Below are positions 60,240-64,000 of a stretch of 64,000 bases of DNA, one piece after another; the first letter of the stretch is position 1, and every line of letters starts with the position of its first letter. The notes beneath the pieces were generated by a model that had not been told where the DNA came from, did not search any database, and saw nothing but the letters and a program-made list of their open reading frames with translations. Origin of the DNA: Actinomadura luteofluorescens (GTDB lineage Bacteria > Actinomycetota > Actinomycetes > Streptosporangiales > Streptosporangiaceae); contig NZ_JACCBA010000001.1 of assembly GCF_013409365.1 (NCBI RefSeq), positions 7,440,001-7,504,000 on the forward strand. The letters are read 5' to 3'. The position numbers and the translations under genes are program-made.

Positions 60240-61938
60240 CCGCCGACAGGACGGCCTCCACCGACGCGGTGAGCACGGACGTGTCGCGTCCCGCGCCCCA
60301 GCGGGTCGCGCCGTCCACCCGGCACTCGGCGTAGGCGACCGCCACGGCGTCCTGCCCGGCCCCGGCCGAGTGCTCGGCGTACCGCAGGACCTCCACCTCG
60401 ATCCCGGCGGACGCCAGCGCGCCGGTCAGCGCGTCCAGCGGGCCGTTGCCCGTGCCGGTGCGCTCCCGCTCGTCGCCGCCGACCCGGACGACGCCGGTGA
60501 AGACGTGCCGCTCCGGGCCAGTGCGGGAGGTCCGCCATCCGGTCACCCGGACCGGCTCCGTCCGGTCCAGGTACTCGGCGCGGAACAGCTCCCACAGCTC
60601 GTCCGCCGTGACCTCCTCGCCGCTGCCGTCCGTCGCCCGCTGCACGACCTGGGAGAACTCGATCTGCAGGCGGCGCGGCAGGTCGAGCCCGTGCTCCGTG
60701 CGCAGCAGGTAGGAGACGCCCCCCTTCCCGGACTGGCTGTTGACGCGGATGACGGCCTCGTACCCGCGCCCGACGTCGGCCGGGTCGATCGGCAGGTACG
60801 GCACGTCCCACGGCAGCCGCTCCGGCGGCACGCCGTGCTCCCCGGCGAGGCGCGCGTGGCGGGCCATGCCCTTGCCGATCGCGTCCTGGTGGGTTCCGGA
60901 GAACGCCGTGTACACCAGGTCGCCCCCGTACGGATGCCGCTCGTGGACGGGCAGCCGGTTGCAGTGCTCGACCGTCCGCCGGATCTCGTCGATGTCGGAG
61001 AGGTCGATCCGCGGGTCGACGCCCTGCGCGTGCAGGTTCAGCGCCAGCGTGACCAGGTCGACGTTGCCCGTCCGCTCGCCGTTGCCGAACAGGCAGCCCT
61101 CGACCCGCTGGGCGCCGGCCAGCATCGCCAGTTCCGCGCACGCGACGCCCGTCCCGCGGTCGTTGTGCGGGTGGACCGACAGGATGACCGCCTCGCGCCG
61201 GGCCAGGTTGCGGTGCATGTACTCGATCTGGTCGGCGTACACGTTCGGGGTGGCGGCCTCGACCGTGGCCGGCAGGTTCAGGATCACCGGGCGGTCGGGG
61301 GAGGCGTCCCACAGCGCGGTCACCGCGTCGCACACCTCCAGCGCGTAGTCGGGCTCGGTGACGTTGAACGTCTCGGGGGAGAACTCGAACCGCACGCCCG
61401 GCCCGGCGAGCCGCGCCACGCCGGCCGCACCGTCCAGGATCAGCCGCCGCACCCCGTCCCGGCCGGACCCGAGCACGACGTCCCGCCACACCGGCCCCGT
61501 CGCCGTGTACAGGTGGACGACGGCCCTCGGCAGCCCCTCGACGGAGGCGAACGTCCGCTCGATCAGCTCTGAGCGGGCAGGCGTGAACACCACGGGCGTC
61601 ACGTCGTCCGGCACCCCCGTCTCGGCCAGGTGCCGGACGAACGCGAAGTCGGTCCGGCTGGCCGAGGGGTAGCCGACCTCGATCTCCTTGAAGCCCATCG
61701 TGACGAGCAGGTCGAACATGCGGCGCTTGCGGGCGGTGTCCATCGGCTCGGCCAGCGCCTGGTTGCCGTCCCGCAGGTCGACGGGCACCCACAGGGGCGC
61801 GCTCTGGACGCGCCCGGACGGCCAGGTGCGCTCGACGTCCGGCACGGGCGACGGCACGCGCTCGTGGACGGACCGGTACCGGTGGAACGGCATGGAGCTG
61901 CCGCGCTGGGGGTTCCAGAAGGGCGCGCCGTCCGCCAC
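60217..61938 (-). CDS. leuA: 2-isopropylmalate synthase
   Basis: A 573-residue enzyme that condenses acetyl-CoA with 2-ketoisovalerate, the first committed step of leucine synthesis. The catalytic-domain signature [15 protein letters not shown] near residue 50 and the metal site [17 protein letters not shown] near 250 are present, and the C-terminal regulatory domain (about 440-573) would bind leucine. Start is GTG 61938, with ATG 61893 (MPFHRY) as alternative; neither has a good ribosome site. It is preceded by a leader peptide and interleaved stems that probably control it. Confidence 0.93.
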   Translation of the reverse strand: MADGAPFWNPQRGSSMPFHRYRSVHERVPSPVPDVERTWPSGRVQSAPLWVPVDLRDGNQALAEPMDTARKRRMFDLLVTMGFKEIEVGYPSASRTDFAFVRHLAETGVPDDVTPVVFTPARSELIERTFASVEGLPRAVVHLYTATGPVWRDVVLGSGRDGVRRLILDGAAGVARLAGPGVRFEFSPETFNVTEPDYALEVCDAVTALWDASPDRPVILNLPATVEAATPNVYADQIEYMHRNLARREAVILSVHPHNDRGTGVACAELAMLAGAQRVEGCLFGNGERTGNVDLVTLALNLHAQGVDPRIDLSDIDEIRRTVEHCNRLPVHERHPYGGDLVYTAFSGTHQDAIGKGMARHARLAGEHGVPPERLPWDVPYLPIDPADVGRGYEAVIRVNSQSGKGGVSYLLRTEHGLDLPRRLQIEFSQVVQRATDGSGEEVTADELWELFRAEYLDRTEPVRVTGWRTSRTGPERHVFTGVVRVGGDERERTGTGNGPLDALTGALASAGIEVEVLRYAEHSAGAGQDAVAVAYAECRVDGATRWGAGRDTSVLTASVEAVLSAVNRAKSG

Positions 61939-62023
61939 CGGGCCGGACGGGGTGCGCAGGGTGGGGAAGGGCGTGCGGGGAGTCGGGACGTTCGCGGGCC
62001 TGTTCCTCGTTCGATCGCCGGAC

Positions 62024-62109
62024 GACCGGCAGCACCGGACCCCGCGGCGGGGTGCCGGTCCGGATCAGGCCCCGCCGCGGCGACCGAGAAGAAGGCCCTG
62101 CCACGACAT
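62024..62109 (-). promoter_or_regulatory. leuA leader region with pseudoknot-like interleaved stems
   Basis: Reading towards leuA: arm 1 (62070-62080) pairs perfectly with arm 3 (62042-62052) over 11 bases. Arm 2 (62057-62063) in its loop pairs with arm 4 (62035-62041) over 7 bases; alternatively 62053-62060 pairs with 62024-62031 over 8. The stems interleave, so they form a pseudoknot or exclude each other. This matches the LEU element described upstream of leuA in Actinobacteria. Confidence 0.7.
62065..62109 (-). CDS. leuA leader peptide
   Basis: A 14-residue open frame, MSWQGLLLGRRGGA, about 125 bases upstream of leuA. Three consecutive leucine codons (CTT CTT CTC at 62086-62094) use CTT, which is rare in this genome, as expected for a leucine-sensing ribosome stall. 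The end of the frame overlaps arm 1 of the leader stem, so a stalled ribosome would change RNA folding. Ribosome site is weak. Confidence 0.75.
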   Translation of the reverse strand: MSWQGLLLGRRGGA

Positions 62110-62125
62110 GCCGCCCACCCAACCA

Positions 62126-62154
62126 CACCTCAGCTCCTCAGACAAGCTGAGGTG
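62126..62154. promoter_or_regulatory. Palindrome upstream of leuA leader
   Basis: CACCTCAGC, 11 bases, GCTGAGGTG: a perfect 9-bp inverted repeat, 17 bases upstream of the leader ATG. It could be an operator or a 5' hairpin of the leader RNA. It abuts CCTAGG at 62156, where repeat copy D begins. Confidence 0.5.
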
Positions 62155-62155
62155 A

Positions 62156-62338
62156 CCTAGGGCGTATTTCGAGGTGGTCTCGGGCATGCGCGCGAACGCG
62201 TGAGCTGCCCGGTGGAGCGAGGCCGGAGGCGAGCGGAGCCGGGCAGATCGCGAAGCGATGCCGCGTTCGCCCGGGCCCGGTCGCGTAGCGAGCCGCCAGG
62301 CGAGCGAAGCGGGCCGGGACTCTGAAACACTGCCTAGC
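62156..62338 (+). repeat. Dispersed structured repeat, copy D
   Basis: Flanked by CCTAGG (62156) and CCTAG (62333). The two ends are imperfect inverted repeats (CTAGGGCGTATTTCGAG versus CTAGGCAGTGTTTCAGAG), as in a miniature transposable element with a CTAG target. The inner stem CTGCCCGG/CCGGGCAG differs in sequence from copies A and C but still pairs. It lies in the divergent region between leuA and the FCD regulator, so leuA promoter elements may lie inside it. Confidence 0.8.
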
Positions 62339-62373
62339 CTGGAGTCCCCGCCGCCGTCCCCGGAGGACTCCCG

Positions 62374-63081
62374 ATGCCGCTCGGCCCGCTCCGTCCCAGC
62401 CCGCTCGTCGAGCAGGCCGCGCAGCGCCTGCGCGAACAGATCGCCGCCGGCGCCTGGCCGGTCGGCACGCGGCTGCCCGGCGAGACGACGCTCGCCAAGG
62501 AGCTGGGCGTGGGCCGCTCGACCGTCCGCGAGGCTCTGCGCGCCCTGGCCGGGGCGGGTCTCGTGCAGGCCCGGCAGGGCGCGGGCGTGTTCGTCATGGC
62601 GACGGAGCCGGCCGAGGACTGGCCCGCCCGGCTCCGCCGCGCCTCCGTCGCCGACGTCTACGAGATCCGCGCCATGCTGGAGGTCCGCGCCGCCGAACTG
62701 GCCGCCGAGCGCCGCACGCCGGACGACCTGGCCGCCCTCGACCGGGCGCTCGCCGACCGCGACGCGGCCCTGGCCGGCGAAGGCGCCGGCCCCGGCGTCG
62801 ACGCGTTCATCGACGCCGACATCGCCCTGCACGCCGCCGTCGTCGCCGCCGCGCACAACCCGGTCCTCGCCGACCTGTTCGCCGGGTTCGTCCCCGTCCT
62901 GCGCGACGGCCTCCTCGACCTCGCCTCCCTGGTGGACGTCCGCGCCTCCGACGACGCCCACGGCCGGGCGGCCCACGCCGCCCTGGTCGAGGCCGTCCGG
63001 GCCCGGGACCCGGCGGCCGCGGGCGAGGCCGTCAGGGCCGAGCTCGACCGGACCCTGGCCGGCCTACTCCAGAGCCGATAG
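62374..63081 (+). CDS. GntR-family regulator with FCD domain
   Basis: A 235-residue FadR-subfamily regulator. The N-terminal winged helix shows LREQIAAGAWPVGTRLPGE, then LAKELGVGRSTVREALRAL. The C-terminal all-helical FCD domain (about residues 85-230) contains metal-ligand candidates in DADIALHAAVV and HGRAAHAALVEAV. Such proteins bind organic acids and often regulate their breakdown. ATG 62374 is the likely start. Divergent from leuA with repeat D in between; its 3' end overlaps the HelD gene by 18 bases. Confidence 0.88.
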   Translation: MPLGPLRPSPLVEQAAQRLREQIAAGAWPVGTRLPGETTLAKELGVGRSTVREALRALAGAGLVQARQGAGVFVMATEPAEDWPARLRRASVADVYEIRAMLEVRAAELAAERRTPDDLAALDRALADRDAALAGEGAGPGVDAFIDADIALHAAVVAAAHNPVLADLFAGFVPVLRDGLLDLASLVDVRASDDAHGRAAHAALVEAVRARDPAAAGEAVRAELDRTLAGLLQSR

Positions 63082-64000
63082 GAGCGGCGGCAGGTCGCCG
63101 TCGTGGACGACGGTCAGGCGGCGGGTGGCCCTGGTGAGGGCGACGTAGAGGTCCTGGCCGCCCTTGGCCGACTCGGCGAGGATCCCGGACGGGTCGACGA
63201 CGACGACCGAGTCGAACTCCAGGCCCTTGGCCTCCTCGGCGGTGAGGACGACCACGGGCGAGTCGAGGGCCTCGGGGGTCGCGCCGACGGCGGCGTCCGG
63301 GAGGGCCCGCAGAACCTCGGCGTGGCGCCCCGCCGAGGCGATGACGGCGAGGCGGCCCTCCTTGAAGGCGCCGCCGATGTCCTCGCCGCCGGTCACCAGG
63401 ACCAGCTCCGAGCGGACGAGGGACGGCAGCTCGGCGACCGGCAGCGCGACCGCGACCGGCGGCGGCCCGTCGTCGCGGACGGGTTCGGGCGGCGTCTGGT
63501 CCGGGGCGACGGCGGCCAGGACGTCCGCGGCGACCTTCATGATGGCGGCCGGGGTGCGGTAGTTGACCATGAGCCGCTGCTCGCGCCACCGGCCCGGGAC
63601 GTAGCGGTCGAGCATCTGGCCCCACGACGCCGCCCCGGCGGCGCTGCCGGTCTGGGCGATGTCGCCGACGACCGTGAGGGAGCGGGTCGGGACCCGGCGC
63701 ATCACGGTCCGCCACGCCATCTCCGAGAGCTCCTGCGCCTCGTCCACGATGACGTGGCCGTAGGCCCATTCGCGGTCGGCCATGGCGCGCTGGGCGGTGG
63801 TGAGGCGCGGACCGCCGCCGGCGTGGCGCTCGGCCAGCTCGCTCGCCGAGATCAGGTCGCTCGCCAGGATCATCTCGGAGCCGTCGGTGGTCTGCATGAC
63901 CTCGCGGGCGTAGCGCTCCTCCTCGGCGAGCGCGGCCTGCGCCGCACGCGCGCGGGCCTTGTCGGCGGAGTCGTCCTTGCCGAGGAGTTCGGCGGCCTCG
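63064..64000 (-). CDS. HelD-like UvrD-family helicase, C-terminal part (runs off right edge)
   Basis: About 312 residues of an SF1 helicase; the frame stays open to the window end. Visible motifs are Walker B/II VIVDEAQELSEM, motif III VVGDIAQTG, motif IV VNYRTPA, motif V LTAEEAKGLEFDSVVVVDP and motif VI LYVALTRATRRLTVVH. The Walker A end lies outside. The pattern, with the RREWAYGHVIVDEAQ-type lead-in, fits actinobacterial HelD-like proteins, some of which bind and release RNA polymerase. Full architecture cannot be judged. Confidence 0.85.
   Translation of the reverse strand, partial: EAAELLGKDDSADKARARAAQAALAEEERYAREVMQTTDGSEMILASDLISASELAERHAGGGPRLTTAQRAMADREWAYGHVIVDEAQELSEMAWRTVMRRVPTRSLTVVGDIAQTGSAAGAASWGQMLDRYVPGRWREQRLMVNYRTPAAIMKVAADVLAAVAPDQTPPEPVRDDGPPPVAVALPVAELPSLVRSELVLVTGGEDIGGAFKEGRLAVIASAGRHAEVLRALPDAAVGATPEALDSPVVVLTAEEAKGLEFDSVVVVDPSGILAESAKGGQDLYVALTRATRRLTVVHDGDLPPLLSALE

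Overview
The window reads as chromosomal DNA of a very high-GC filamentous actinomycete. Third-position GC is extreme, GTG and TTG starts are common, and most operons are joined by ATGA or GTGA stop/start overlaps. Heme genes include a HemQ-type coproheme decarboxylase, there is a DtxR/IdeR-type iron box, and leuA is preceded by a leucine-rich leader peptide with interleaved stems, as described for Actinobacteria. An Actinomadura or other Streptosporangiales relative fits best; this is inference from gene style, not a database result. I saw no rRNA, tRNA, CRISPR array, phage or transposase gene.

Layout. 1-7 kb: an aldo/keto reductase, a TauE/SafE exporter, a Mug-type glycosylase, a Uma2 nuclease, an ASCH protein and a three-gene sugar ABC importer (reverse strand). 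7-10 kb: idi and dxs, divergent isoprenoid genes. 10-19 kb: an FprA-like ferredoxin reductase, an APC permease, a fadB-fadA beta-oxidation pair and a divergent acyl-CoA synthetase; the divergent promoter carries three TetR-operator-like palindromes. 19-23 kb: an OmpR-type two-component system, a TMEM175-like protein, an MDR oxidoreductase and a HAD hydrolase.

23-39.6 kb is the accessory highlight. A reverse-strand operon encodes a dipeptide-type ABC importer (including a fused permease-ATPase), a prolidase-like amidohydrolase, a two-subunit aconitase X (large plus swivel protein), an ornithine-cyclodeaminase-family reductase and a cyclase. An XRE-cupin regulator lies next to it, then a forward operon with a 3-hydroxybutyrate-dehydrogenase-like SDR, a BKACE enzyme, a second XRE-cupin regulator, a proline-iminopeptidase-like hydrolase and an atypical gamma-glutamyltransferase homologue. 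Bacterial aconitase X is known as cis-3-hydroxy-L-proline dehydratase and its usual partner is a delta1-pyrroline-2-carboxylate reductase of the ornithine-cyclodeaminase family. My hypothesis is that this island imports and breaks down hydroxyproline- or proline-containing peptides, or a peptide-like natural product. AT-rich palindromes beside the first regulator look like its operators.

39.8-64 kb is mostly housekeeping: a MacB-like efflux system with adaptor and lipoprotein, an FTR1 iron permease under an iron box, rnd with DUF3000, hemE, the coproporphyrinogen oxidase-hemQ pair, msrB, a stand-alone LigD-type polymerase domain, a secreted S15 X-Pro peptidase, leuA with its leader, an FCD-type GntR regulator and the C-terminal part of a HelD-like helicase running off the right edge.

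A dispersed ~165-bp structured repeat occurs four times (about 9.7, 18.8, 56.8 and 62.2 kb), always between genes, with CCTAGG at its edges that in several cases supplies the stop codon of the adjacent gene. At 18.85-19.04 kb it is extended by a 62-bp tandem array. It looks like a MITE- or REP-type element.
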